Both the position numbers and the translations under genes were made by a program. The notes under the pieces were generated by a model. That model was given only the letters and a program-made list of their open reading frames with translations, had not been told where the DNA came from and made no database searches. From Elephas maximus indicus (Eukaryota; Chordata; Mammalia; Proboscidea; Elephantidae), in assembly GCF_024166365.1 (NCBI RefSeq), contig NC_064825.1, positions 98,904,480 through 98,968,479 of the forward strand: 64,000 nt of DNA. Reading direction: 5' to 3'. Numbering within the stretch: the first letter of the stretch is position 1; each line of letters opens with the position of its first letter. Below, one piece after another: positions 34,618 through 46,344 of this stretch.

Positions 34618-35647
34618 CAAGGTGCTGAAAGTTTTACGTGACTCAGCTCTATTTACCTGATGTTTACAAACAGACAGTTTTAGGCATCGCCTGGGCACCA
34701 TAGCCCTGTGCATTTTTTTTTTCATCCAGATATATTGACATTTTGATGGTACACTAATAGATTTTATAATAATTATATAGAACTGTATCGACATTGAGAG
34801 ATGTTAGGATAAATCCTATCGTCTCCTGAATTTGCTATCTAAATGTTTAAATATTAGTCCTAAATTAAAAAAAAAAAAGGAATTGGATTATAATGAACTA
34901 CATTTACGAAAAATATGTATCTGTTTCTAAGCTCAAATAAAAATGACATGATTTAACAATAAATTTGTAGAGATACTTTATCAAATAGGAGACACAGATG
35001 AAAACTAAAATGGCATTTTATTGTTTTATTACCAGCTACTTTTATTCACTAGATAATATTCAGTAGATACTTAAAAACATTTTCTTTAAAATAATAGTGA
35101 TAGATCACTTAAAGTAATTGTCAATATTAATGAAAGCTTAGCAACTAAATTCAGTATTTATTTCTAAAATATATTTTTAGAATTCTAAACGATATTCTCT
35201 TTTCAGATTTTATTGAAGGAGTCTGACATAATGTTAACCTTAAAAATCCTGATTATGATAAAGAAATCTTTTTAAAGTTTTGGTTTTGCCTAATGTTATA
35301 AAAACTTTTATCTGTCTCACAAAAATACTGTGAGACAGAATTGAAAAGCACTAGCAGAATTTTCTTTTTGCTACTTTTAATGTAAATAATTTTTTAAAAC
35401 TCTCAATATTGCACAGAAGGTTTTATCTTTGTGACATTATTACTTTTTTAACAAAACGTCATACAAGAAAAAATATTTTTCAATTATATTTTAAATGTTT
35501 TGCAACACGCCACATAAAATAAAGGTTACAAAGTAGTGATTTTTTTAATTACTAGAGAAACTGGACTCCATCTAAATGAATTTTTTTTCCTCTCCTGAAC
35601 AAAAATATTTCCTTATCAGCATCCTGTATCTTGTTTTTATCCCTTTC
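34618..35647. other. Spacer between the inverted-repeat arms
   Basis: About 1,030 bases of AT-rich, non-symmetric DNA. I see no gene or known repeat. 'aaatactgtgagacagaatt' and 'tgtctcacaaaaatactgtg' near 35308-35340 form a short local inverted repeat. Confidence 0.7.
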
Positions 35648-37070
35648 TAAAACCAAGCTGTCCCTCTTTAACTTTTAAAACTGTGAAACCTACAGGGCTA
35701 ACCACCTTAAAGTAAATGCAGCTAATTAGTCAGGAATTTGAAGGTCTAAAACTGTATTAAAATTTGCCTTTGCACCGATTCTTTCTGAGGTAGTTCCTAT
35801 GTTCTATGTAATGCCCCCCTTTATCCTCTATAGCACTGTATGACATTCATTTCTACATTAATGTAAATATTTAGTTGACTAAGATGTGATGACGAAGCAT
35901 GGTTTGAATTACATTTTGCATCAAAATTGTAATCTGCTGCAGCTATTTCCTTTAAATCTAAGAGTTGGCAAAATGGAAATTTGAAAAGAGTATTATTATT
36001 TTTCTTTGGAAACATGACTTATGATACTATAGGTATCATATGAAGTGAAAAATATTTCTTCTCCTGGATTCATTATTTTAGCAACTTTTAAAAACAAAAT
36101 GCATAAAAAGTTCTTTGTGCCATGCAGTTTCTGTTACCTGTTACTAGTTCATTTATTTGTATGTAAAACCAAAAATGTATTACTTTTATGTGCATTTTCA
36201 AAACCAACAACTGAATATGTGACGAGTCCTAGAATCCATACTTTATGTTTAGAATTTATAAACAAGTTGAAATATAAGGTTTATATTTCAAAAAAGGGAA
36301 TAAAAATCTGAGCAATAAAATACCAAATTACTTAATTGTTGGCATTCGAAGTAAAATTCTCTTATTCTGCTTTAGAAATCTAAAAGGCACGTAGCTAAAA
36401 GAATTTTTTTTTAAGTTTGTATTTAGTTAAGATTGCTTTTCTTTTTTAGCAAATGTTATTAAATAGCATCTCTATTTCTATTCAGAATATATACTTTTCC
36501 ATTGTTTGATGGAAAAGTATGCAATTTTTAATTTTTTAATGCAATTTTTCAAATATTCAAATTTAATTTAAAAACTCTGAAGCAATTGATATCTTTTTAA
36601 TAACTCTACTTTTCATGGAAATAAAACTTTTAACTAATGAAATTAGCTTATCTTCCTTTCAGTATTTCCAATGTTTCAAATATTAGTATCTCAAATATCA
36701 AGAATTTAAGCCATTTTAAAAAGCATAGGAAGAGTTTTAAATATTCTCAATAGTTTTATTCCTAAGTGAAAGTATTTATGAAGTAGAAATAATACATATT
36801 AAAATTTAGGAAGAGTCAGTAATTTCTTTGGGAAGAAAATAAAATCATACTGGGTTTTTTAAGTACCATATGTTATTTATTAGACCAGTATTGTTTGCTT
36901 TGCTCTTTTTCATGTTTCTACAAGTTTTTATAGACCCAAATATCAGAACTAAATTAACAATGGACTTTTGTAGTTATCATTTTGCCTTCATGCAAATGTT
37001 CCTACTTGGTTAAAATTTAAACAGCCTAATTTATAGGGATCACATCGTCCTTCTGTAATTGAATTGTTTC
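35648..37070 (-). repeat. Right arm of a large inverted repeat
   Basis: Reverse complement of 33330-34617. It is about 135 bases longer, mainly because of an insertion of about 120 bases at 36511-36635 that is absent from the left arm. Similarity fades beyond 37070, where 'aaactttctatttgaaactt' no longer pairs. Confidence 0.93.
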
Positions 37071-37839
37071 TTTTGCTGAAAAACTTTCTATTTGAAACTT
37101 ACTCCAAATAAAAAAGATTTAATTGAGCCATTCCCACTGATATCATTATTGGTCTGTGCTTGGCAACTATCGACTGTATCTCTTTTTGCTATCCAAATGT
37201 TTCCACAAAAAAAAAAAAAAAACCCAAATCTCTGGCCTTGATCACTTTTCATTGTCAGTATCGACTAGAATTTTTTAAGTATTTTTAACTCTCGTGATTT
37301 ATTAGGCATTCCGATGAACACTGGCTCACAATTTATAGGAAGAAAAAGAAATCAGTTCCCCAAGAAAGAGAATGATGAGCAAATATAAATGTTGATAAAA
37401 TGGACAAGAAGACCACTTCATCCCCCAGGAATTTTTCAGATTACTTTGATTTAAAAACCTTAGGTCCTAATACAGATTTTTGCTGGGTTAGAGTTAGTCT
37501 GCAGACCTGTTAGCTTCCTAAGCCTTCTTTTTTTACCTGCTTTATAACCATGACCAAGGAAATAAGAAACAAGTGAATGTATGGAAGCATACATTTATAT
37601 TCTTTTGTTTTTATATATTTATTGTACTCGTGGTTCTAACTAACTATGATACTGCATTTTACTATTGATAAAGCCATCCCAAATTAAAAAGCTCTGAGGT
37701 CCATCTAAGTAATTTTCAAATAAGCATTTTTTACTTTCTTGAGTGCTTCATCAAAAGTGTTTTGTGCTATACAATATAAGCATTTAAGAATGTCACTTAT
37801 CCTGATCAATATCCATACTATTAATCTTTGCAGTGCAAT
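37071..37839. other. AT-rich DNA, no feature seen
   Basis: Nothing recognised. An A19-like tract lies near 37207-37224. Confidence 0.45.
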
Positions 37840-38640
37840 GGATCATTTTTACGTGGCCTTTCTCACCATGATCTTGTAACTCCCACCGAAAGAGTGGATG
37901 GGACTATGCAAACAAGGGCTTGTGGACCACCAAGGGGATTGGATAACTTGCTAATAATGTAAATAAGATGCATGGCACTCTGGTAGGGGTAGGGCCATGC
38001 AAATAAAGTGTATGGAACCCTAATGAGGGGGTTGGTCAGTTATGCCATCCCTCTAGGCTTAAAAGAGAGCCATTTCCAGAGCAGAGGCGAGACCTGACTA
38101 CCATCAAGAAGAAGAGATGGGAGTGAAGCACGTCCTTTGGACACAGGATCCCTGCGCTGAGACCCTCCTAGACTCAGGAGACAGAAAGAGAAAGCTGTAA
38201 CGCTGGAGACAGCAAGGTGGTGAGAAGCAGCAGCAGAGAAATCACAGCAGCAGAGGCAGTAGAACCAGGAGACTGGTAGAAGACGGTGCAGTGAGCTTCC
38301 CACCCCACAGACGGAGAGATGACTGCTTTGAAACTGAGGCTTACTGGCACTTATTGGCAGAGCTAAAGAGCTTTGTCACACTTGCCGAAACAGTGGAGAG
38401 GCCCGGCTGAGGGCCAGAAAGAGGTCTGCCAGCAGGTACAGCTGAGAAGAGGCTGTCCTAATTGAAGAACTGTATCCTGAATTGTAACTTGTTACTTCCC
38501 TAATAAACCCCATAACTGTGAGTAAGGTCTGTGAGTTCTGTGTGGCCATTGCAATGAATTATCAACCTGAATTATCAGTTATCAGGAAAGTAGTATAGAG
38601 TACCATGGTAGGGATGGCAGGTGTCAGAATTGGTAAAAAG
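37840..38640 (+). mobile_element. LTR-like element (endogenous retrovirus solo LTR), tentative
   Basis: The order of signals is that of an LTR. A TATA-like 'cttaaaagagagcc' lies near 38058. A GC-richer, A/G-rich region follows. A polyadenylation signal 'aataaacc' is at 38501, and then 'gtctgtgagttctgtgtggc'. 'cctttggacacaggatccct' near 38130 resembles 'cctttggacctaggatccct' in the MaLR-like LTR at 7680, so the two may be distantly related. The ends are unclear and no retroviral coding sequence is seen. Confidence 0.5.
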
Positions 38641-39829
38641 GGTGGAGGGTGGAGGTGTGTCTGACCTCTGCCTCATAGGAAGCAGCCTTGGGCTGTTGAC
38701 CTTGATTCTCCTTCTCCCTTGTGAAGTTAGAGGAGGTCAGGTGCTGCCCCCACGCCATTTTTACAATGTTATAGCCACATTTGACCCAATGTCTGGGTCT
38801 GCGTTTGTAACTGATATGAAGCAATTACTTGGCCAGACATGGCCCTATACCCATTTTTTTCTATATTGGTGGACTTGGATGTTGATTTACCCAGGCTTTT
38901 TTTTTTTTTTTTGCTAGGGAAACAGTGGGGGAAGAAATGTCCTTATTGCTCTCTTTCCACATGACCTGAAAAGATCTAGTTAGCTCTCAATTCTGACAAA
39001 ACCTATTCACAACAGGTGGATCCTCTTGCATTGAACAAATTATGCAGACTTATTGACAAAATATAGTAATAATTTTTATAAATGATTAGTATTAAATATA
39101 GGGTCCTATAGGGCCTTGGTATTCAAATGGTGGCCACATTTGAATTCATAACAAAATAAATCTGGACTAAGTCTGGTACGTTAAGTGTACCTTGAGAAAG
39201 TTACTGGTATATTTTTGTTTGTCTTTGGTATTTGTTTAACTTTGTCTGCCTCTAAATTTTAAATTTATTGGGTGACACTAGCCAACATAGATTATGGTAG
39301 TTTTGCTCTGGAAGAATCCAACAGGAAATGGTTAAAACCCCTCGAAGTTCCCCTCCCCAAATATCACTTCTCTCTATGTCCGAGTAGAAGGGCATACTGC
39401 CTTGGCCGCAGGCTTAACAAGCCTTAGCCCAATTTCATTTGGTGAATTCTCGCTACCTGTAGCTTCTTTTCTGTATTGGATGATCTCTATGAAATAAGAA
39501 AGTGCATAGAGTTGGACTTCCTATCCATTGCAAAATCTGATGTTGCTTCCTGGAAGGAATTTACAAATCCATATGGTCTACTGTTCAGTAGGGAGGATGC
39601 AGTGTTAGAATTATTTTTTCAAGGTAACTTCTTGTATTTAGTCTGATCACCAATTCAAAGGATGTGTGGTTTTTTGTTTTGTTTTCCTTTTTTTTTATTG
39701 GAGTTTTAAAGAAAAATCATAATTACAAAATCCGGATGTCTGGCATAGTAGACACTGAATAAACAGAAACTATCGTTATTGCTTTCGGACACCAATTAGG
39801 AGAACACTTGACTCAGTTTCCCATAGTTC
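38641..39829. other. Intergenic DNA, no feature seen
   Basis: The plus frame 38621-38917 (98 codons) begins at the LTR edge and has no recognised motif. Otherwise nothing. Confidence 0.4.
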
Positions 39830-39960
39830 CAGATCTGGCAGTGCCCATGGGTGTAGTATGGTAGTTTCTTTGGAAAATGGGGATAACAGCCTATCTATCC
39901 CCGAGGGTTCCTTTCAAGGTCAGATGAGGTAATGTGTGGTTTAACTTTTTGGATAGGTAA
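39830..39960 (+). mobile_element. MIR SINE fragment
   Basis: 'ggaaaatggggataacagcc', then 'gaggttc'-like and 'cagatgaggtaatgtg' match the MIR 3' half. Confidence 0.45.
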
Positions 39961-40019
39961 GATTTCAGTGCAAAGTATTATGATGCTGAGATATAGCATA
40001 GCAAAGAGAAAAGGCAATT

Positions 40020-40190
40020 GTCCCTCAAGGCAGAAGACCTGGCTTTTCAGCCTGTTGGTTGTATCACTTTGGGCAAATCACGTCCCCTCTCTGGATCCCA
40101 GTCTCCTTATTCAAAAAATGTGAAAACTGGATTAGATGATCTCTGAGTCCTCTTGTAGCTTTGGCAACCTGTGTTTTGGGGTGATGATGA
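40020..40190 (+). mobile_element. MIR-type ancient SINE
   Basis: 'agacctggcttttcagcctg', then 'actttgggcaaatcacgtcc', then 'ctggatcccagtctccttat', then 'attagatgatctctgagtcc'. This is the MIR3-like order. Confidence 0.6.
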
Positions 40191-41884
40191 ACAGTAGGGC
40201 AGGTATCTGTCTTTGGCAAGACAGCAAGGTGACAACCTACACCCAAAGTGGGGTTTGTAGGGTACCCATTTATTTTCTTTGTGCTCAGGTTTCTGTTTCT
40301 CGTACTTCTGACTTCTTAAGTGATATTGTCCTGGAGGGGACTCTGAAACATGGCAAGTCCCTGGGCATTCAGGCATCTCTGATAATCAGAAACACTTTTG
40401 CAGTAATTCCTGTCAGTGAGGTAATCTTGTGATACCATCAGCAAGGGTTCATGGAGGCACACTACAGACAGATTGGGTATTCATCCATCTCAACATCTGT
40501 GTTTCTTCGAAGTTCATCTCCTTTTAAAAACTTAACAGTTTGATTTTGGAATGAAAGGGTGAAAAGAATAAAGGTTCAAAGATGGTTGAGATTGTACTAC
40601 TCTAACTAATACCTCACCTCTGTTGAAGTTTCCCTGGCATTGAACTTAATGCCCCAAAGAGGAATTTTAATAAGCTAATAGATTTTTTTTAATAGATTTA
40701 TTTTCTTTAAAAAATAATGTACCTTTGTCTTTCAAAAGTTGGAGCTATTGGCTGCTTGTGTACATGACTTAGACCACAAAGGAGATTTAAGTTTGGTGCA
40801 GTCAGAAAATAGATGGTAGATAATTTTGCTGTAAAAAAAAAAAAAGTCGACAAGGTTTTTTGAACAAATATAGTTTGGGCAGAAATTACAGGATCTCAGG
40901 TGTCTCCTGATAAGTATTTAACAGGGCAACTTCAATGCAGTAAAGGACCTTCCTAACACTGTCCCCACAAAATTCCTAAAGGAAGCTCCTAATTTATCCA
41001 CAACATGGCCAATCCTAAAGGCACAAGCTCAGCTACTCTTGACCTAACCTGTAAAAGGAGACCATAAGGTCCCATATCAATTCCTGCTCTAGAACGAAGC
41101 TGAATGAACAAACAAAAATGGTAGCTTTTATTCCTTCTTTCCTTCCCTTTATTTATTTTATTGTAAGAGTTGTTCTCTATTAAACTCTTAGGTGCTCTGG
41201 TCAAAAAGGTATCATACAGGCACACTTTGCAATGAACTATGGGTTTTGATAGAAATGAACCACCCTAATGGATATTTAATTTAAAGCTGACTCTGTGGGG
41301 ATCTAGTCCTTTTTCCTGAACTGTGGCTTGAACTATGTAGCCTTGGTTCCCTACTGCTATTTGTCACATTCTTCAGAAAATGGAGTTATTGAATTTCTGG
41401 AACTATTAGATATGGAAATACTTAGGAACTTGTTTTTAACTTGTAGAGGTTATATTAATCTATCTCCTTTTTGGTGTCTTAGGAGAGTACACACAAGTAC
41501 TGATTTTTTTTAGTAAGCTCTGATGACTTGGGCACAGAGAACAATACTATTTACTGAGCCAGATTCTTTTCTCTCGTGTGCAGGGGAGACCACCTCCCAG
41601 TGTTCTGCTCTTTCCCTTTTCATCTCTTCTCCCAGGAACACACCTGTTTTGGAGAGGATTCTGCTGAGTCTGATTCTGGTTACTACATAGCAGTGTGCCT
41701 ATGTGTTTGGGGTGGGGAATGGAAGACAGATGCAAATGGCCAGAATCTTTTTCTTCTTCTCAGAAGTTGTCAGAAAGCACAATTCTTAATCATTAGTTTT
41801 AGGAGTTATTCACCGTCGTGTCACTGGCTTACTATTTGGTAGTTCCCTCTTTTGAGATCTTTGCCATCTGTTTAAGATGATAAA
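40191..41884. other. Intergenic DNA, no gene supported
   Basis: About 1.7 kb. Several 60-98 codon frames on both strands (40136-40432, 41547-41842) overlap each other. None has a motif or splice context. Confidence 0.4.
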
Positions 41885-42010
41885 TAATTCGGCAAGCTGT
41901 GTGTCCTTGGTAAGTCATTTTATTTTTCTTATCTTCACCTGTAGTCTGATTGGGTTGAATTGATGACCTCTGAGGACTCTTCCAGCTTTAAAGACCAGTG
42001 TTTCTATTAC
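41885..42010 (+). mobile_element. MIR-type ancient SINE fragment
   Basis: 'tgtgtccttggtaagtcatt', then 'gaattgatgacctctgagga', then 'cttccagctttaaagacc'. MIR3-like order. Confidence 0.5.
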
Positions 42011-42490
42011 CAGACATGTAGAGGTAATAATGAATATTTATTAAATGAATAAATGATGCTGATATTCTGATTCTTGTCTACAAGGGATGGTATAATACAG
42101 GGCTCTTTATAATGTAAACTTCACTTAAAAAAGAAATTCTTTCTGTGTATGTACCACATTTTGTTTATCCACTCATCTGTTGATGGGTGTTTAGGTTGTT
42201 TCTGCCTTTTGGCTGTTGTGAATAGTGCTGCAATGAACATTGGTGTACAACCTTCTTTTTGAGTCTCTGCTTTAAAGTCTTTTGGCTGTATGCCTAGGAG
42301 TGGAATTGCTGGGTCATATGGCAGTTCTCTTTTTAGTTTTTTGAGGAATTGCCACACTTTTTTCCACAATGGCTATACCATTTTGCATTCCCAACAGCAG
42401 TGGTTAAGAGTTCCAATTTCCCCATATCCTTGCCAACATTTGTTATTTTCAGTTTTGCTTTATTTTGTTTTTAATCTTAGCCATCCTAAC

Positions 42491-42541
42491 CAAACCAAAA
42501 ACCAAACCCGTTGCCGTTGAGTCATTTCCAACTCATAGTGG
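42491..42541 (-). mobile_element. AfroSINE tail fragment in the L1
   Basis: 'ccaaaaaccaaacccgttgc', then 'gagtcatttccaactcatag' is the antisense tail only. L1 text resumes with 'gaattaaatggtatctcatt'. It is a severely 5'-truncated SINE insertion. Confidence 0.85.
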
Positions 42542-43245
42542 GAATTAAATGGTATCTCATTGTGTTTTTTATTTATATCTCTCTGATGGTTAATGACACT
42601 GAGCATCTTTTCATGTGTTTGGTGGTCATTTGAATGTCCTCTTTGGTGAAATGTCTATTCAAGTATTTTGCCCATTTTATGATTCGGCGTTTTGTCTTTT
42701 TGTTGTTAAGTTGCTGAAGTTTTGTGTAGAGTTTAGTTATGAGATTCTTATGGGATACATGGTTGCCAAAGATATTCTCCCAGTCAGTATCTTGTCTTTT
42801 CACTTTTTTGGTAAGGCCTTTTGATGAAAAAATTTTTTGGCTTTGATGAGGTCCCATTTATTTATTGTGTCTTTTGCTATGTGTGCTTTTATTATTATAT
42901 TAGATAATCCAGTGTTAAAAGCTAGGCCTGAAAGCATTGCCCCTGCTTTTTCTTCTAAGAATTTTATGGTCCTTAATCCATTTTGAATTTTTTTTTTTGT
43001 ACGGTGTGAGGCATGAATCTTGTTTCGTTTTTCTGTATGTGGAAATCCAATTTTCCCAGCACCATTTATTGAAGAGACTCTTCTTTCCCCACTGAATGGA
43101 CTTAGCACTCTTGTTAAAAATCAGTTGACCATAGTCGTATGGGTTTATTTCTGGACTCTCGATTCTATTCCATTGGTGTGTGTGCCTATTGTTATACCAG
43201 TACCAGGCTGTTTTGATTATGGTAGCTGTATTTAAAAAAAAAAAA

Positions 43246-43403
43246 AAGCCAAACCCATTGCTGTTGGGTAGGTTCTGACTCATACTGACCCATAGGACAG
43301 AGTAGAACTGCCTCCTAGGGTTTCCAAGGAGCAGCTGGTGGATTTGAACTGCCGATCTTTTGGTTGGCAGCTGAACTGTTAACCACTGTGCCTCCAGGGC
43401 TCT
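43246..43403 (-). mobile_element. AfroSINE, short form, antisense, in the L1
   Basis: It runs from 'gccaaacccattgctgttgg' to 'ctgtgcctccagggctct', preceded by an A tract. It splits L1 ORF2 between 'gtagctgta' and 'atcatatgttttaaaatcag'. Confidence 0.93.
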
Positions 43404-43612
43404 TATCATATGTTTTAAAATCAGGATGTGTGACTCCTCCTACTTTGTTCTTCTCTTTCAGCATTGCTTAAGATATTCAGGGTCTCTTGCCATTCCATAT
43501 AAAGTTGAGGGTTTGCTTTTCTACTTCTGTAAAGAAGGCTGTTGGAATTTTGATCAGGGTTGCATTGGATTTATAGATAGCTTTTTTTTTGGGTAGTGTT
43601 GACGTCTTAATG

Positions 43613-44324
43613 TAATAATACTCACCCAGTAGGAGAAATGAAGTCTTGATACATGCTAAAATATGGATGGATCTGGAGGACATTATGCTGAGTGAAATAA
43701 GTTAGTCGCAAAAGGACAAATATTGTATGGCCTTACTTATGTAAAAAGACAAGAAAAGGAAAATGTATATATTTTTTTTTTTATAGAGAGAGCAAAGTTT
43801 ATTAGTGCTTACTGACTGAGGGCAGGAGGGAGGGGGAAGGGGGCTAGCGAGAACGGAAAAATTGCACTGATTAAGGGTAGGGTTGCACAGCCAATTATTT
43901 TAATTGATGTCAATAAGTTGTACACCTGTAAAAAGTTCCATTGGCAGAAGTTGTGTGATATAATTACAAAAAAAAAAAGAGCAGTTGCTGAGGCTGCTTG
44001 TGTACAATCAAAAACCTCATGGAATTTGGTTTCTTGGTTTGAAAGTTTAGGGTCCTCATTACATGGGAAATCCTAGTTAATTGGCTTTAGAACATGTTTA
44101 GTGCTTTTATTCTACTTCCTAGTTCATTGCATAGTGCCTGGGGTCTTAAAAGGCTGAAAGTGGCCATCCAGGGCACAAATGGTCTCTATTCTCCTGGAGC
44201 AATAGAGGAAGAAGGAGCATCAGAAATAGGAGAATATGGTATGTGTGGCTAATTGCCTCCATGAACAACTGGCTCCTTTGCAATGAGACCAGAACTGGAT
44301 GATGCCTAGCTACCATTACTAAAC
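43613..44324 (+). mobile_element. 3' part of the twin-primed L1, first piece
   Basis: Plus-strand L1. 'atggatggatctggaggaca' and 'gctgagtgaaataagtt' are the ORF2 end, followed by a 3' UTR with 'ttaaaaggctgaaagtggcc' and 'gaactggatgatgcctagct'. The UTR is cut at 44324 by a younger antisense L1 and resumes at 46345. Confidence 0.88.
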
Positions 44325-46344
44325 TTTTTTTTTTTTTTTTGCACGTTAGATGAAGGTTTACAGAGCAAATTCGTTTCTCATTGAACAACAAACCTATTGT
44401 TTTGTGACATTGTTTGCCAACCCCAAAACATGTCAACATTGTCCCCTTCACAACCTTGGTTTCCCCATTACCAGCTTTCCTGTTCCCTCCTGCCTTCTCA
44501 TCCTTGCCCCTGAACTGGTGTGTCAGTTTAGCCTCGATTTGTTTTATGGGCCTGTCTGATCTCTGGCTGAAGGCTGAACCTCAGGAGTGACTTCAGTACT
44601 GAGTTAAAAGGGTGTCCGAGGGCCATACTGTCGGGGTTTCTCCAGTCTGTCAGACCAGTAAGTCTGGTCTTCTTTTGTGAGTTAGAATTTTATTCTACGT
44701 TTTTCTCCAGCTCCGTCTGGGACTCTCTGTTGTGATCACTGTCAGAGCAGTTGGTGGTGGTAGCTATCTAGTTGTGCTGGACTCAGTGTGGTGGAGGATG
44801 TGGTAGTTGTGGTCCATTAGTCCTTTGGATTAATCTTTCCCTTGTATGTTTGGTTTTCTTCATTCTTGCTTGCTCCAGATGAGGTGGAGTATCTTAGATG
44901 GCTGTTCACAAACTTTTAAGACCCCAGACCCTACTCATCAAAGTAGCACGTAGAACATTTTCTTTATAAACTATGTTATGCCAGTTGAGCTAGATGTCCA
45001 CCGAAATCACGGCCCCTAGCCCTCAGCCCAGTAATTTGGTCCCTCAGGGAGTTTGGTTGTGTCTCTGAAGCTTCCGTGACCTTGCCTTGGCCAAGTTGTG
45101 CTGACTTCCCCAGTATTGTGTACTGCCTCATCCTTCACCAAAGTTACCACTTACCTATTGTCTAGTTAGTATTTTTCCCTCCCCAGCCCTCCCCTACCTA
45201 GTAACCATCAAAGATTGTTTCTTTCTGTGAGTTTTTATAATGGTGGTCTCATATAGTATTTGTCCTTTCATGATTGACTTATTTCACTCAGCATAATGCC
45301 CTCGAGATTCATCCATGTTGTCAGATGTCTCACAGATGACTCATTGTTCTTTATTTTTTGTGTGTATGTACCATAGATTGTTTATTCATTCATCTGTTGG
45401 TGGACACTTAGGTTGTTTCCATCTTTTTGCTATTGCGAATAATGCTGCAGTGAACATGGGTGTGCATACGTTTATTTGTGCGATGGCTCTTATTTCTCTA
45501 GGATATATTCCTAGAAGTGGTATTGCTGGATCATATGGTATTTCTGTTTTTAGATTTTTAAGGAAGCACCATATCGTTTTCCAAAATGGTTGTATCATTT
45601 AACATTTCCACCAGCAGTGCATAAGAGTTCCAAGCTCCCTGCAGCCTCTCCAACATTTGTTATTCTCTGTGGGATTTTTTTGTGTGTGTGTGTGCCAGTA
45701 ATGTCGAGTGAGATGGTATCTTATTGTAGTTTTGATTGGTATTTCTCTAATGGCTAGTGATCTTGAGTATTTCCTCATGTGTCTGTTAGCTGCCTGAATG
45801 TCTTCTTTGGTGAAGTGTCTGTTCAGATCCTTTGCCAATTTTTTAATTGAATTATTTTTCTTTTTTTACAGAGGTGTTGTATTTTCCTATAGCTTTTAGA
45901 GGTTAGACCTTTTTCAAATTTGTCGTAGTCACAAATTTTTTCCCAGTCTGTAGGCTCTGTTTTTACTCCTTTGGTGAAGTCTTTTGGTGAGCATAAGAGT
46001 TTAATTTTTAGAAGATCCCAGTTGTCTAGCTTATCTTTTGGTGTTTGTGTATTGTAAGTTATGTTTGTTTGCTATTTATACCATGTATTAGGGCCTCTAA
46101 TGTTGACCGTATTTTTTCTTCTATGATCTTTTGAGTTTTTGGTTTCATATTTAGGACTTTAATCTATTTTGATTTAGTTTTTGTGTCTGGTGTGAAGTAT
46201 GGGTAGTTTCACTTTTTTTACAGATGGCATGCAGTTTTGCCAGCACCATTTGTTAAAAAGACTGTCTTTTCCCCATTTAATGGACTTTGGGCCTTTGTCG
46301 AAGATCAAGTGATTGTAGGTGGATGGATTTACATCTGGATTCTC
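44325..46344 (-). mobile_element. Younger L1, antisense, 5'-truncated, nested
   Basis: It starts with poly(T) at 44325-44340, which is the 3' tail. An L1 3' UTR of the same type as 1-120 follows ('gatgaaggtttacagagcaa'). Then comes the ORF2 C-terminus on the minus strand: '[20 protein letters not shown]' near 45540, '[18 protein letters not shown]' near 45810 and the cysteine-rich 'HCWWKC' near 45600. It ends inside ORF2. 'ccattactRaac' at 44313-44324 and 46345-46356 is the target duplication. About 2.0 kb; frames are damaged by a few shifts and stops. Confidence 0.93.

Larger units (their letters stand above)
42143..43612 (-). mobile_element. Inverted 5' part of a twin-primed L1
   Basis: Minus-strand L1 ORF2 C-terminal region. 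'NFIWNGKRP' lies near 43480, '[18 protein letters not shown]' near 42640, and '[14 protein letters not shown]' near 42290. It ends at 'MWYIHRKN' near 42145. The plus-strand 3' part begins at 43613 at almost the same point of the L1 sequence. This head-to-head arrangement is the usual result of twin priming. Frames are broken, and two AfroSINE pieces (42491-42541 and 43246-43403) lie inside. Confidence 0.9.

Noticed and set aside
34250-36311. Pairs of identical predicted peptides on opposite strands
   Set aside because: They follow from the inverted repeat itself. The peptides are AT-rich translations without domains.
33330-37070. Inverted repeat as an assembly fold-back artefact
   Set aside because: The outer arms differ by many substitutions and an insertion of about 120 bases, which a fold-back artefact would not produce. 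Long reads would settle it.
42915-43409. A 164-codon open frame on the minus strand, the longest minus-strand frame
   Set aside because: It runs through an antisense AfroSINE into L1 ORF2 text, so it is a fusion of two retroelements and not a gene.
43967-43980. A tract first taken as the end of a short sense L1
   Set aside because: 3' UTR text continues after it and resumes beyond the nested L1, up to the real poly(A) at 46846-46860.
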